37,284 nt of DNA from a virus: the IMG/VR virus record IMGVR_UViG_3300042868_003806, positions 1-37,284 of that record; one strand, 5' to 3'. The translations under genes were made by a program, and so were the position numbers. Below, piece by piece: positions 1 to 8,574 of this stretch. The notes below the pieces were generated by a model. It had not been told where the DNA came from, searched no databases, and saw only the letters and a list, made by a program, of their open reading frames with translations. Each line of letters begins with the position of its first letter. The stretch's first letter is position 1.

Positions 1-160
1 GTGTATATGTTCCATAAAAGCGTATTTTCTTTATCCTCCACCATATTTTCATCACGGCCTCAATGCTGACCATTGAATAAAGTTCTGGTATAGACAAATC
101 AATTTCACCAATGCAAAATGGAAAATACCCACTTCCACTAGCATGAAGAACTTTTCCCAT
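1..160 (-). CDS. 5' fragment of the 190-residue tail-tip protein (window-edge copy)
   Basis: Reading leftward from ATG at 160, the translation (MGKVLHASGSGYFPF...) is identical in sequence to the first ~53 residues of the complete gene at 36626-37198. The frame runs off the window edge. It is therefore the same gene seen again across a circular join, or a second copy. The spacer to the upstream gene (stop at 191) is about 30 bases and carries no clear Shine-Dalgarno; the start is preceded by GAAATCCTT. Confidence 0.85.
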   Translation of the reverse strand, partial: MGKVLHASGSGYFPFCIGEIDLSIPELYSMVSIEAVMKIWWRIKKIRFYGTYT

Positions 161-246
161 AAGGATTTCGTTAGGGCATCAGCCCCAAGGCTATTCTAAA
201 ACTCGCTTGGCTAGGCTGACTGTGGCTTGTGCAACAACCTGCTCAT
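1..246. repeat. Terminal redundancy, left copy (matches 37039-37284)
   Basis: This segment aligns without gaps to the last 246 bases of the window, with about eight mismatches. It holds the 5' part of the 190-residue tail-tip gene, a short spacer, and the 3' end of the 1286-residue gene. Differences inside coding sequence are silent (a Gly and a Ser codon), apart from a Val-Ala to Ile-Ser change at the far end. That pattern indicates natural variants rather than sequencing error. The likely explanation is a circular or permuted genome of about 37,038 bp with ends from two variants. A tandem duplication of the module is the alternative. Confidence 0.9.
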
Positions 247-3200
247 TCGTTCCGTCTGTCTCATAGACTTCCATTAGGATGTCTCTCTGGTTTGCTGTTA
301 ATAGGATTGCATTGGCCGAGGCCGTGGTAATGTTAAAGTCTCCCTCAACAAAAGATGCTTCTAGTGGGCTTGGAATTGGCTCTGTAGGGGCAGAGAATTG
401 AATGGCTGGGGTGTTTGAATATCCATAGCCTCCGTAAATAACTGGTATCAATTCAATCCTTCCACTAGATAGAATCGGAGAGCCGAGAGATACACTAGAC
501 CCACTAGAATCATTCAGAGTAAATGAGGCTGTGTGCGGCTCATAATATGAACCCTTGCACGATATTGTAATAGATTTAATTATGTTCCCAGATGGGGTAG
601 GAACTGAAATGCTTGGTGCAGTAACATACCCACGCCCAACTCTTGATACCTCAAAACTTCCGACTCCTATATTATCAACATTGAAATTAACTGATGCCGT
701 CTCGCCCCCAGAGGGAGCATCTGTTATGTTGCAAATGTATGAGCCGGGAGCAAACCCACGGCCAAGAGTTGATACAGAAACGCCAGTTAAAAATCCTTGG
801 TCTAGGTCTGGGGATGCGGCCGTGATCGTTGGCTTTGTGATATAACCAAATCCAGCATCTTGAATTTCTGTAGAGATAACACCAAGGCTTGAGACGCTAA
901 ACTTTGCTGTAGCCCTTCCGTCGGCTTGTGGGCTTTCACTAATCGTTAGCTGATACTCATTGTTTGGTTTATATCCAACTGGTGTATTTGTGAGTTTTAA
1001 CCCAACAATTTTCCCATAATCAAGAGAGTCTGGTGCCGGTGCTGTGATTGTTGGTGCTGTCGCATAACCAGACCCAAGATTATGTGTGATGCCGATGTAT
1101 CTGTCCCTAGAGCTCAAAACAAGATTACTTGAACTTTGTTCAATCCCCACTAGCGATTCGTCATATACTCTTGGGGAGCCTAAGACACTATCATATTGTT
1201 GAAAAGAAGAAAATTCAGATGCGAGGACTTCTGGGTCTGGATAGACTTCTACTGTTGAACTACCACGGGTTAAAATAGTAATCCTTTCAACATCAATTAA
1301 CTTAAAGGAAAGTTGTGCCGTGCCATTTGATACTGGTGATGTCGCAACTGAACAATCGTAAGTGGTATCTAAATTATAGCCAACTGGCTTATTCATCAAT
1401 CTAATGGATTGAATTTCACCGCCAGTTGACTTTGATGGATTTTCTCCAATAGCAAGCGGGGGAGTTGTATATCCAAACCCCGGATTCGTAACCCGATATT
1501 CAATATAAGTTATTGTTCTTTCTATAATTTCTTGGAATCCATAGCCATTCCCAATACTGTTTTTTTTCCCAACACTTATTACATCTGACAAAGAAACAAT
1601 CTTTGCGTTTTGCGGTATTGGTGGTTCGTATTTTTGTCTAACCCCAAGAGCTTGAAATGGGTCTGTTGATACGCCATTGTATATAACATAATCCGTGTCG
1701 GCTGTGCTTGCCAATGGGAAGGCTTGCGTAAGTTTGCTTGTTTTTAACGAAAATTCCCCTTCGGCGGTTCCACCAGTTGCCGCACTTGCAGAAAACAAAA
1801 GACCAACGCTAACACCAGCCGTGTACCCAGATGGATTATTAAGTGAAGATAGCAACGAAACATATCCATTTCTTCCGTTTGGCAAGGGGGCTGTAATGAT
1901 TGGTGCCGAGGTGTATCCAGAGCCTCCATCAATAATAACTACGCTTGCGGTTGTCGAGGATATGACAAGCTGAATTTTGGCCGTTGTCCCGCTTACCGGG
2001 GACTGCACTTGGCAATCATAAGTTCCAGATATATACGCTCTTGGGTATGCAGTAAGACTTGCAGTAGTAACAATGCCAGCACTTGTGGAGACAATAAGGC
2101 CACCCGCAGTAGTTGTTTGAGTAACAACTGTAGATGTATATCCAGAAAATGCTGTGCCTATGGCAGATTTAGAGAATCCAAATCCTCCATCCTCAATAAA
2201 ATACTCGGTTGCTGTTCTTCCGCTTCTTGTGGCAACAGTTGGTGACTGGCTTATGATCGTAGCCACGAAGCTGTTTGTAGCTACAGTAGGAATCGTAACT
2301 ACTGAATCTATTGGAGATTGAAAAATTGATTGTCCAGATTGTAGAGATGAAAGAGGTTGGATTGGAGTAAAAACAGAAAGGCGAGGATTTGTATAAGATT
2401 TTCCATAATCAAGAATTTCAAATTCTGTTTCATATAACCCGCCGCCCTGTCTACTTCTTGTAGTTTCGCCGCCGATTAGGCGGCCACCAATTACATTATA
2501 TCCAGATGTTAGGGCTGGAACAGATGCCCTAATTAAAGCATTTTGAATTACAGAGCCAGTTACAGACCCATAAAATATCTTATTTGCATAATCAAGTTCA
2601 TTGAAATTAAATAGCTCTTGGTCGATAGAATTTGCATTAACATTTTCAAAAAAAGAAATTGTTGTTTGGCTAGATTTACTCGTATTGATACCATAATTCG
2701 CCCCAGCAAGTCCGTATATTCCAGTGTCTTGATTTGCTATACCCCCATTTGGAATAATTGGCAATCCCCCATTAGAAATATATGAAATTCCAGATGTAGA
2801 TACTGTGAGTGCAAAACCACTGCCAAACCTATTTATTTTAATTTTCGCAGTTGATGCTGGAGCATCATCGTGAGTTACTGTTGGAGTTGCAACATATCCA
2901 TACCCATTATTGTTGATATTTATTTCCCAAGTTGTTCCCTCAACAAACTGTAGAAACGCCGAAGGGACAGAAGTATTTGTAACAATGCTTGTCGTGTCTG
3001 GATTTGTGAATCGAATTGGGGCTTTATCTCCTGCGGTTCTCCCCAAAACCCACTCGAACCTAGATCGTCCACCAACTGTTCCACGAGAGTTTGTCGGTAG
3101 GATTGAACTTAAAGATTTTGCTGGTGTAAATAATGTTGCTGTTGGGGCTGAGGCATAACCACTACCACCATTTGTAAGCGTGATTGATTGAACTTTCCCA

Positions 3201-4051
3201 TTATTTGTAGAAACTTCTGCTACTGCCGTTACAGTCCCAGCGGTTGCTCCCCCGCCGCTGAAAGTTAATGGGTAAAGTCCGTTGGGATATCCAGCACCTT
3301 CTGCAACTAATGATATTGTTGATACACTCCCTCCATCAAAAGAACAAGAAAAAGAAGCCGCTATCGGGGTGTTCATTTGAGCCGTTAAGGAAAGCGGGGG
3401 GAGTGCTCTATATGGCCGACCCAGATTGGGCACCTTTGTATTTAAGAAGTTAAATATGTTTGGCGAATCTTGTAATGGAGCAGAAAATGTAGATGTGGAT
3501 ATATAAGAGAATGTAGTGCTAGTTAATGACGCGGCGGTTGTAGCTACAAATTGAGTTACCGTGGTTAAAATGCCAACCGTAACAGATGCGGTGACTGGTG
3601 CAACATACACAATATCTGTCTTAAATAAGGCAGTAATGGCTGGGTTTGTTTTGAATGTTACTGAAAATTGAGCCGTTACAGCGGTTTCTGTTGATACAGT
3701 AGCTTCAAATGTTGCTGTTACTGGCGAGTATGTCGCAACAATTCCAGAGCCAGTTGCTTGACTCGCTGGGGATGTTACAACAGAGCCAAGTGCTGTAATA
3801 AGAACAACTGGGGCTGTCGGAACATCGGTTGCATCTGCAAGTTTTTGGGTCGCATTTCCAAGCCGAATTTTATATCTAGCGTTTGTGGATGGTGTTACAG
3901 ATGATAGCCTATTGTTTCTAACTTTTCGTACTGCAAGCCTAATCCTTCTTTGTTCATCAGAAAAAAATGCTGGCTTATTGGTTGGGATTGTACTTTCACC
4001 ATCCAAGAATCTGCCACTAGATACATCCAAAAATAGCTCTTGAGCGTTCAC
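191..4051 (-). CDS. Large repeat-rich tail or receptor-binding protein (1286 aa)
   Basis: This is the longest gene in the window. It begins with GTG at 4051 (MNAQELFLDV...), about ten bases after an AAGGG-like ribosome site. The protein is Thr/Ser/Gly/Val rich and built from at least nine copies of a short turn motif of the form G-G/F-G-Y-x-x-x-P-x-I/V, spaced roughly 60-100 residues apart from about residue 250 onward (for example GGSGYTSAPIITAP, GSGYATAPTITAP, GRGYVTAPSISVP). The final ~40 residues (NQRDILMEVYETDG...) look like a separate terminal domain. Position after the tape-measure and distal-tail genes and before lysis suggests a tail-tip, fibre or adhesin component that contacts the host surface. 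That role is inferred from context and composition; no enzymatic motif was seen. Confidence 0.75.
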   Translation of the reverse strand: MNAQELFLDVSSGRFLDGESTIPTNKPAFFSDEQRRIRLAVRKVRNNRLSSVTPSTNARYKIRLGNATQKLADATDVPTAPVVLITALGSVVTSPASQATGSGIVATYSPVTATFEATVSTETAVTAQFSVTFKTNPAITALFKTDIVYVAPVTASVTVGILTTVTQFVATTAASLTSTTFSYISTSTFSAPLQDSPNIFNFLNTKVPNLGRPYRALPPLSLTAQMNTPIAASFSCSFDGGSVSTISLVAEGAGYPNGLYPLTFSGGGATAGTVTAVAEVSTNNGKVQSITLTNGGSGYASAPTATLFTPAKSLSSILPTNSRGTVGGRSRFEWVLGRTAGDKAPIRFTNPDTTSIVTNTSVPSAFLQFVEGTTWEININNNGYGYVATPTVTHDDAPASTAKIKINRFGSGFALTVSTSGISYISNGGLPIIPNGGIANQDTGIYGLAGANYGINTSKSSQTTISFFENVNANSIDQELFNFNELDYANKIFYGSVTGSVIQNALIRASVPALTSGYNVIGGRLIGGETTRSRQGGGLYETEFEILDYGKSYTNPRLSVFTPIQPLSSLQSGQSIFQSPIDSVVTIPTVATNSFVATIISQSPTVATRSGRTATEYFIEDGGFGFSKSAIGTAFSGYTSTVVTQTTTAGGLIVSTSAGIVTTASLTAYPRAYISGTYDCQVQSPVSGTTAKIQLVISSTTASVVIIDGGSGYTSAPIITAPLPNGRNGYVSLLSSLNNPSGYTAGVSVGLLFSASAATGGTAEGEFSLKTSKLTQAFPLASTADTDYVIYNGVSTDPFQALGVRQKYEPPIPQNAKIVSLSDVISVGKKNSIGNGYGFQEIIERTITYIEYRVTNPGFGYTTPPLAIGENPSKSTGGEIQSIRLMNKPVGYNLDTTYDCSVATSPVSNGTAQLSFKLIDVERITILTRGSSTVEVYPDPEVLASEFSSFQQYDSVLGSPRVYDESLVGIEQSSSNLVLSSRDRYIGITHNLGSGYATAPTITAPAPDSLDYGKIVGLKLTNTPVGYKPNNEYQLTISESPQADGRATAKFSVSSLGVISTEIQDAGFGYITKPTITAASPDLDQGFLTGVSVSTLGRGFAPGSYICNITDAPSGGETASVNFNVDNIGVGSFEVSRVGRGYVTAPSISVPTPSGNIIKSITISCKGSYYEPHTASFTLNDSSGSSVSLGSPILSSGRIELIPVIYGGYGYSNTPAIQFSAPTEPIPSPLEASFVEGDFNITTASANAILLTANQRDILMEVYETDGTNEQVVAQATVSLAKRVLE

Positions 4052-4072
4052 TTTAGTCTATGCCCTTGTCAA

Positions 4073-4348
4073 TTACTTGCCCAAGACCGTGATTGTGGCG
4101 GGTGTTCCGTTGGAGCAGACGGTGAGGGTGATCTCTCTAAACCCTGCCACCCCACCCCCAGCCAACGCCCCTGCCGTTGCTGATATTACAAAACTTCCAT
4201 CAGTTACCTTAATATCGATATTCGCCCCCGCTATTGGGGTTCGTTGCTTTACTGCGGCCTCCAGATCGTGTAGGTAGGTCTTTGTAATTAGGCCATTATC
4301 AGCCAATACTGGGACTTTAGAAAAAGAACTTCCAGTTCCCGATCTCAT
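4073..4348 (-). CDS. Small tail protein (91 aa), unknown function
   Basis: The start ATG overlaps the stop of the upstream 220-residue gene (ATGA), indicating translational coupling. The sequence has a short helical stretch (about residues 18-38, LITKTYLHDLEAAVKQRT) followed by a glycine-rich, beta-prone C-terminal half ending GTPATITVLGK. It lies between a distal tail protein and the giant repeat protein, so a small tail-tip or fibre-attachment role is plausible. I do not recognise a family. Confidence 0.7.
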   Translation of the reverse strand: MRSGTGSSFSKVPVLADNGLITKTYLHDLEAAVKQRTPIAGANIDIKVTDGSFVISATAGALAGGGVAGFREITLTVCSNGTPATITVLGK

Positions 4349-5007
4349 AGAGATAACTGCATTTGGCCTTTAGTTGCCGATGCCCTAACCCTAAATAATC
4401 CACCAGCGGTTTCAACCGATGAGCCTATAATGTTAATTGCATTCACATCTATCCCCGGCCCGAATACAGGGTACTGAACCGTACCAATGAGTGCTGTTGT
4501 GCGTGGCTTATTTCTAATGATCTGCACTTGCTGGCTTGCCACAAACCCCCTGACCCTATCTTGAACTGCTGTGACATCTTCGGTTTGGCTGTTTGTGGTA
4601 ATCGTGACTGTAGGAGACAACCACTCGCAGATATAGTTAATTGCAATATCTTGTGCTACTGTCTGCACAAATCCACTCACAATCTCCCTCTGATACTGGT
4701 AGCTGGTTTCTAGGATATAAAGGGAATTATCCCCAGTCCCACCCTCTGCTGATACTTGTAGCCTATAAAGCCCATCGGATGTATCTCCAGCTATATGACT
4801 CATATTTCTACGAACAACACGGAAGTTTCCGGGTGGTTGATCTGGAACTCCAACCAATACCTGATCTAAAGAGAAGTTTGAATTGAGTGCCGAGAACGAA
4901 CCAACAACAGAGAATTGAAAAGCTGTAATCCCATCACGGCCATTGTCTGTCGTGATGTCTGGCTCGTAATCGAATGACGAAATGTTGGAGATAATAGTTG
5001 TTGCCAT
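4345..5007 (-). CDS. Distal or minor tail protein (220 aa)
   Basis: The gene lies directly downstream of the tape measure with only a few bases between them, which is where siphophages encode distal-tail or baseplate components. The protein is beta-rich (FQFSVVGSFSALNSNFSLDQVLVGVPDQPPGNFRVV) with aromatic repeats (ILETSYQYQREI) and no signal peptide or membrane segment. Start ATG at 5007; the end overlaps the 91-residue gene by four bases. Family not recognised; assigned to the tail by position. Confidence 0.65.
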   Translation of the reverse strand: MATTIISNISSFDYEPDITTDNGRDGITAFQFSVVGSFSALNSNFSLDQVLVGVPDQPPGNFRVVRRNMSHIAGDTSDGLYRLQVSAEGGTGDNSLYILETSYQYQREIVSGFVQTVAQDIAINYICEWLSPTVTITTNSQTEDVTAVQDRVRGFVASQQVQIIRNKPRTTALIGTVQYPVFGPGIDVNAINIIGSSVETAGGLFRVRASATKGQMQLSL

Positions 5008-5012
5008 ATATT

Positions 5013-6431
5013 TTACCCAGTTGCTACTGCGGCTGGAAGCTTGTCGGACAATGCCTTAATTGCTTCTAGTAGAGATTTTTGCATATCTGCCCCACCCCCA
5101 CCTTTTGCTTTTTCTGCGGCAACTTGACTTGCGGGTGCTCCACCTTGCATCGCCCCAAGTTTTTCAGACAGAAGGGGCATTTCACCTGCGGCTTGTTGTG
5201 CGGCCACCCTTTCCCGCATATTCTGGGCTGTTAATGGCGGCAATCCTTGTGCCTTCCTCTTAACATTTTCCTCTTTTTTCATCTTTTCAAACACTTCATC
5301 TTGCGTTCTAAAATCTTCTTTATTCACCTCTCTAGCCCTTACTTTCCTTGCTGTATCAAGGGCTTGTTGCCCAGCCCTGCTTGCACCCAATAGTCCACCG
5401 CCAGCTTCTCGTGCTTGCTCGGGTCTTTTTTTCTCCTCGGCTCTGCTTCTGTATAAGTTCCTTAATAATCTGTCGAAGTCTCTTTTGTCTTTAGCTTCTT
5501 CGAGACGGCTTGTTTCGTCTATGTTATACATTTCCTCTCGCAAAATACTATTTGTATTTGATATTCTTCGTTCTGTAATTTCTTGTTCTGATTTTCTTCT
5601 TCTTTCATCAGAAGCTTTTTGGAGCTTCTCTTCTGCATCAAAAACCATTTTTCTAAATTTTATATCCGATTCAGCCCGATCTTTTGCAATCTTGTCTAAT
5701 ATGGCGTTTCTTTTTCTTGCCATTACCTCTCCACTTGCCTCTTGAAATTGTTTGCTTGCTTGTGGGTCTTGGATGGTCTGACCCAATTTTTGTCTTTTAA
5801 CATACTCGTTATTTACATCCTGCAACGCCCTTGCCTCTGCATCTAGACCATCTACTGTTTCTTCATATAAATTCTGGCTAATAATCCCTTCAGCAAGCTT
5901 TAGGTCTCGCAACTTTTGATTTGTTTTTAATAGTGCATCAAGCTCTGTTTTTGCCCCAGTTGCACCAGCAATAAACTTCTGAAAAGAATTTCTTTCTAGT
6001 TCTTGAATTTTGTTATTAAGAGATTCAATGTTTGCATCAATCCCAGAAACTTGTGATAGTGCCTCGGATAGGTTCATTGCCCTTCCAGCCTTTTCTATTT
6101 CGTTAAATGCCTTTTGCGACACGGTGGCTGTCTCTCTCAACATTTCTCCCATTCTTGTGATTTGATCTGTAAAGACCTTAATCCCTCCAACTGCAACCGC
6201 ACCAACTAGAGACCTTCCAACAATACTTCCTAGGCTTTCTGCGGCAGAGGCGGCCACATCGCTTGCATCTCTAGCTTGTGAAAGGCTACTGCTAAAACTC
6301 CTAAATGCTTGACCAGCCTTTTGACCAGAAACCTTTAGCTTTTCAATGGCCTTGGTTGTACCAGCCATCGCCTTGTCTACTCCGCTATTGTCCCCACGGA
6401 CTCGGAGCATTAGCTCTTGTGCGTCTGCCAT
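5013..6431 (-). CDS. Tail tape measure protein (472 aa)
   Basis: The protein is almost entirely helical, with long charged heptad-like segments (about residues 120-390, rich in K/E/R/Q/A). A hydrophobic, glycine-rich segment near residues 65-95 (AAESLGSIVGRSLVGAVAVGGIKVF) is typical of tape measure proteins. The opening (MADAQELMLRVRGDNSGVDKAMAGTTKAIEKL) resembles the start of many siphophage tape measures. Using the usual 0.15 nm per residue, 472 residues would give a tail of about 70 nm, which is short. It follows the tail chaperone (7231-7814) with one gene in between and precedes the distal tail genes. Start ATG at 6431, two bases after the upstream stop. Confidence 0.82.
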   Translation of the reverse strand: MADAQELMLRVRGDNSGVDKAMAGTTKAIEKLKVSGQKAGQAFRSFSSSLSQARDASDVAASAAESLGSIVGRSLVGAVAVGGIKVFTDQITRMGEMLRETATVSQKAFNEIEKAGRAMNLSEALSQVSGIDANIESLNNKIQELERNSFQKFIAGATGAKTELDALLKTNQKLRDLKLAEGIISQNLYEETVDGLDAEARALQDVNNEYVKRQKLGQTIQDPQASKQFQEASGEVMARKRNAILDKIAKDRAESDIKFRKMVFDAEEKLQKASDERRRKSEQEITERRISNTNSILREEMYNIDETSRLEEAKDKRDFDRLLRNLYRSRAEEKKRPEQAREAGGGLLGASRAGQQALDTARKVRAREVNKEDFRTQDEVFEKMKKEENVKRKAQGLPPLTAQNMRERVAAQQAAGEMPLLSEKLGAMQGGAPASQVAAEKAKGGGGADMQKSLLEAIKALSDKLPAAVATG

Positions 6432-6432
6432 A

Positions 6433-7221
6433 TTATAACTTCAGCTTGTCACTTGCCTCTTTGTTCTTACGAGCAAGATAGACATTCATATCTTTCATTA
6501 CCTTTTCAATAGCCATTTTTAAGCCCGGCATACCAACCTTAACCGCACCAGATACAGCCCTTTTCCTTACTGGATAATATCTTGTATCTTTATCGCCAGC
6601 CCGATTGAAAATAATCCCCTCCATCTGTGCTTGTTTTTCATCTGCTTTAGTACCACCACCAAGCCTCATTATCGCTTCTTTGCTGTAATCGCCACGAGTT
6701 AGATTAGCCCTTTTACCAAAAACAGAAGCCGCCGCCGCCCATCCGTTACGAATATAATTAATAGATCGCTTTCTGCCAGCCACAAGCCTCCTAGCCAATG
6801 CTCCAATCGTTCCGGGCTTTGTCCCCATCCCAAGACCACCGACTCCAAGCTTTGTCTTTCCTAATGTGGGAAGCCCTCTGTTTTTCAAAAGCCAATTTAC
6901 AAGCTTATATGTTCCAACATAGGAAACCGATTGAGCCTTATATCCAACTGCATATTCCCCAATCTTACGCTTCTTAACCTTACCAGATTTTGTCAGACCA
7001 AATGGCTTAAACACCTTCTTTGTAATAACCTTTCCCTCAACTCTTTGTAGTTCTGATGCAATTTGAGCCGCATTGGTTCTATATGTTGTGCCGATGGCCG
7101 TTACTGCGACATCTCCCAATTTATCATTAATGACTTGAGCCATATTCTTTCTTGAGGCTTTTTGATATTCTTGAAGTTTATGGACAAACCTTGCTTGGTT
7201 CAACAACTCTATGGTTATCAT
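6433..7221 (-). CDS. Basic tail-module protein (262 aa), unknown function
   Basis: This Lys/Arg-rich protein has helical ends and a central glycine-rich section (about residues 120-150, LGKTKLGVGGLGMGTKPGTIGALARRL). It sits between the frameshifted tail chaperone and the tape measure, a slot where lambda has no extra gene. It could be a tail-completion or head-tail component, but I do not recognise the family. Its ATG lies inside an 8-bp inverted repeat (7220-7227 with 7246-7253), so initiation may depend on ribosomes finishing the -1 frame that ends at 7231. Confidence 0.65.
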   Translation of the reverse strand: MITIELLNQARFVHKLQEYQKASRKNMAQVINDKLGDVAVTAIGTTYRTNAAQIASELQRVEGKVITKKVFKPFGLTKSGKVKKRKIGEYAVGYKAQSVSYVGTYKLVNWLLKNRGLPTLGKTKLGVGGLGMGTKPGTIGALARRLVAGRKRSINYIRNGWAAAASVFGKRANLTRGDYSKEAIMRLGGGTKADEKQAQMEGIIFNRAGDKDTRYYPVRKRAVSGAVKVGMPGLKMAIEKVMKDMNVYLARKNKEASDKLKL

Positions 7222-7253
7222 ATTCTTAATCTATTTTTTTTCGTCAAGAATAT
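7220..7253 (-). promoter_or_regulatory. Inverted repeat covering the start of the 262-residue gene
   Basis: ATATTCTT (7220-7227) and AAGAATAT (7246-7253) form a perfect 8-bp stem around an 18-base loop. In the minus-strand mRNA this would fold the start codon at 7221 into a stem whose other arm lies in the last codons of the frameshift extension. Only ribosomes in the -1 frame reach the extension, so translation of it could open the stem. This is an inference from base pairing only. Confidence 0.4.
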
Positions 7254-7814
7254 CATCAATTATATTTACTGCGTTAGAATTGTGCCTTCTGACATCAATT
7301 CCTCGATTGACAAGCATAGCGTGTTCTAGCTGAACAAGTTGCACCTCTGCCATCTCCCACAATACTTGCTCTGCTGTCCACCCAAACTCCTTTGCAAATA
7401 GCCAGACGGACGAAGCAATCCCGGCTGGCTGAACTATTTTGGGGAGTCGTTCCCCCCATTAGTCTGCACACGAGCCTCTGCAATTTCAGAGAAGATTTCG
7501 TCTACAATTTTAACTCCTTCAATAAAATCAGCCTCATTAAACTCGTCAGACCAATTTAGAACCGCCTCCCTAAACTTGGCCTTGTCCCAAGCCAATTTCA
7601 CTAGCTCCGATCTTGGGTGGGTTAGGCAGTATAGGCTCGACCAAATAAAGAACTCTGTAGTATCCGCCTCCTCACGAATTTGGTTCATAACAATTCGTGT
7701 GCCAAGGGTGAACTTCCCAACCCTACTTCCCTTAAACATTCTTTCGTTTATGACAAAGGATTTGTCGAGTGCCTTGTTTAGAATCTCCTCATCTTTTTGT
7801 AGGTCTAGGTTCAT
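7231..7814 (-). CDS. Tail assembly chaperone, -1 frameshift fusion (about 194 aa)
   Basis: This is a lambda G/GT-type arrangement. The 126-residue zero-frame product ends CCA AAA TAG, and the slippery heptamer C-CCA-AAA sits immediately before the stop. Moving one base back continues as IVQPAGIASSVWLFAKEFGW... for 68 codons to TAG at 7231. That extension has protein-like composition. It has no usable start codon between its previous in-frame stop (TAA just upstream) and the slip site, so it can only be reached by frameshifting or by poor internal starts. A stable hairpin starts six bases after the slippery site. In this family both the short and long forms bind the tape measure during tail assembly; here the tape measure is two genes downstream. 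Confidence 0.85.
7400..7444 (-). promoter_or_regulatory. Programmed -1 frameshift signal (slippery site plus hairpin)
   Basis: On the minus strand, CCCCAAAA (7444-7437) is followed by TAG (7436-7434), then TTC, then a hairpin at 7430-7400. The outer stem AGCCAG/CTGGCT has six perfect pairs. It continues through a C-T mismatch to CGG/CCG and an A-T pair with one bulged G, closing an 8-base loop. A heptamer X-XXY-YYZ, a six-base spacer and a stem-loop is the canonical bacterial and phage frameshift layout. Confidence 0.8.
7434..7814 (-). CDS. Tail assembly chaperone, short (G-like) product (126 aa)
   Basis: This is the zero-frame product that results when ribosomes do not slip. It is acidic and mostly helical (MNLDLQKDEEILNKALDKSF...), with a conserved-looking middle (FFIWSSLYCLTHPRSELVKLAWD). 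Start ATG at 7814 overlaps the 3' end of the 128-residue gene (stop at 7811, ATGA). Its length is close to lambda gpG (140 aa). Function as a tape-measure chaperone is inferred from gene order and the frameshift architecture. Confidence 0.8.
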   Translation of the reverse strand: MNLDLQKDEEILNKALDKSFVINERMFKGSRVGKFTLGTRIVMNQIREEADTTEFFIWSSLYCLTHPRSELVKLAWDKAKFREAVLNWSDEFNEADFIEGVKIVDEIFSEIAEARVQTNGGNDSPK

Positions 7815-8197
7815 AGATATTTGCTTAATTTCTTTCTTAGTTCTGGGGATGCGTTCTTGCTAACTAGCAAGGTGGCTTTTCCAAACTGCTTTTTGACTAG
7901 CGGGGTAGCGTTGTTCATAGCGTCTAAAAGACGCTCTCTGTTCTCTAGTACGGCTCTGCAATAGGCTATGGGGTCATCGTAGTTTGTAATGGCTGACCAG
8001 CCCTTTTCCCACATATCAACAATCTTGCCCCCAAGACCACTAGGAAGGTCGCTGAAGAAGAATGTGACGCTTCTTCGGTTGTTATCGTCTGCATCCTCAA
8101 TGACGGCCATTGGCTCTTTCTCTCTGAATGGAATGCCAAATGTGGCAAGAACCGAGGCTAGTTTAATGTTGCGAGTATAAAGGATTTTTTCTTGCAT
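7811..8197 (-). CDS. Tail-module protein (128 aa), unknown function
   Basis: A mixed alpha/beta protein (MQEKILYTRNIKLASVLATFGIPFREKEPM...) with a basic helical C-terminus (SPELRKKLSKYL). It lies between the tail-tube candidates and the tail chaperone, where phages sometimes encode a tail terminator or a chaperone accessory. No family recognised. The start ATG at 8197 is preceded by TAGAAATCCTT rather than a Shine-Dalgarno sequence; its end overlaps the next gene by four bases. Confidence 0.7.
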   Translation of the reverse strand: MQEKILYTRNIKLASVLATFGIPFREKEPMAVIEDADDNNRRSVTFFFSDLPSGLGGKIVDMWEKGWSAITNYDDPIAYCRAVLENRERLLDAMNNATPLVKKQFGKATLLVSKNASPELRKKLSKYL

Positions 8198-8216
8198 AAG
8201 GATTTCTAGGTTAAAA

Positions 8217-8573
8217 CTAACTTATACCATCGTATCGAACTGCCGTGAAGGACACCGTCTCAAAGTTATCTGCACTACGGTTTCTAGCGGTTTCAGTAAT
8301 ATAGGCCGCACCAGATAGATCGTAGTTGCTTCCGTTGGACACAATAATAACCGCCCCAACGCTACCGCTAAAAGATGTATATGCACCTTCAACGGAGTAG
8401 GTAACTTTCTTGTTGCGGAACATAACCGCCGTAACATCGCCACTCTTGTTCTTTAGCTCAACAGCATCAGCAGAGGCAGAGGAAGAGATGGACTGAATTA
8501 CCATTCCAGCTTGGTCAGAGCCAATTCCAAAGGCCAGATTTCCCGACCCATTTCCGATAATTGTGGCGGCCAT
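8217..8573 (-). CDS. Tail tube-like protein, second paralogue (118 aa)
   Basis: It aligns by eye with the neighbouring 119-residue protein at 8575-8934. Shared features are G-x-VIQS-S/F-S near residue 25, an acidic/charged loop with S/G-D/E-x-x-AV-x-F near residues 45-52, K-x-x-x-S-x-x-G, and a C-terminal F-x-A-x-x-Y-D/T-G-I/L-S. Small, beta-rich and cysteine-free, it lies just upstream of the chaperone and tape-measure genes, where siphophages encode the tail tube. The duplication suggests two tube or tube-like subunits, or a tube plus a decoration protein. Start ATG at 8573. Confidence 0.65.
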   Translation of the reverse strand: MAATIIGNGSGNLAFGIGSDQAGMVIQSISSSASADAVELKNKSGDVTAVMFRNKKVTYSVEGAYTSFSGSVGAVIIVSNGSNYDLSGAAYITETARNRSADNFETVSFTAVRYDGIS

Positions 8574-8574
8574 A

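Noticed and set aside
1-246. Exact direct terminal repeats as virion ends
   Set aside because: The two copies differ at several positions, whereas true packaging repeats are identical. A circular reading with variants is preferred.
7295-7483. 62-residue minus-strand frame overlapping the frameshift region
   Set aside because: It is in the third phase, Arg/Cys-rich with no domain. The -1 extension of the chaperone explains this stretch better.
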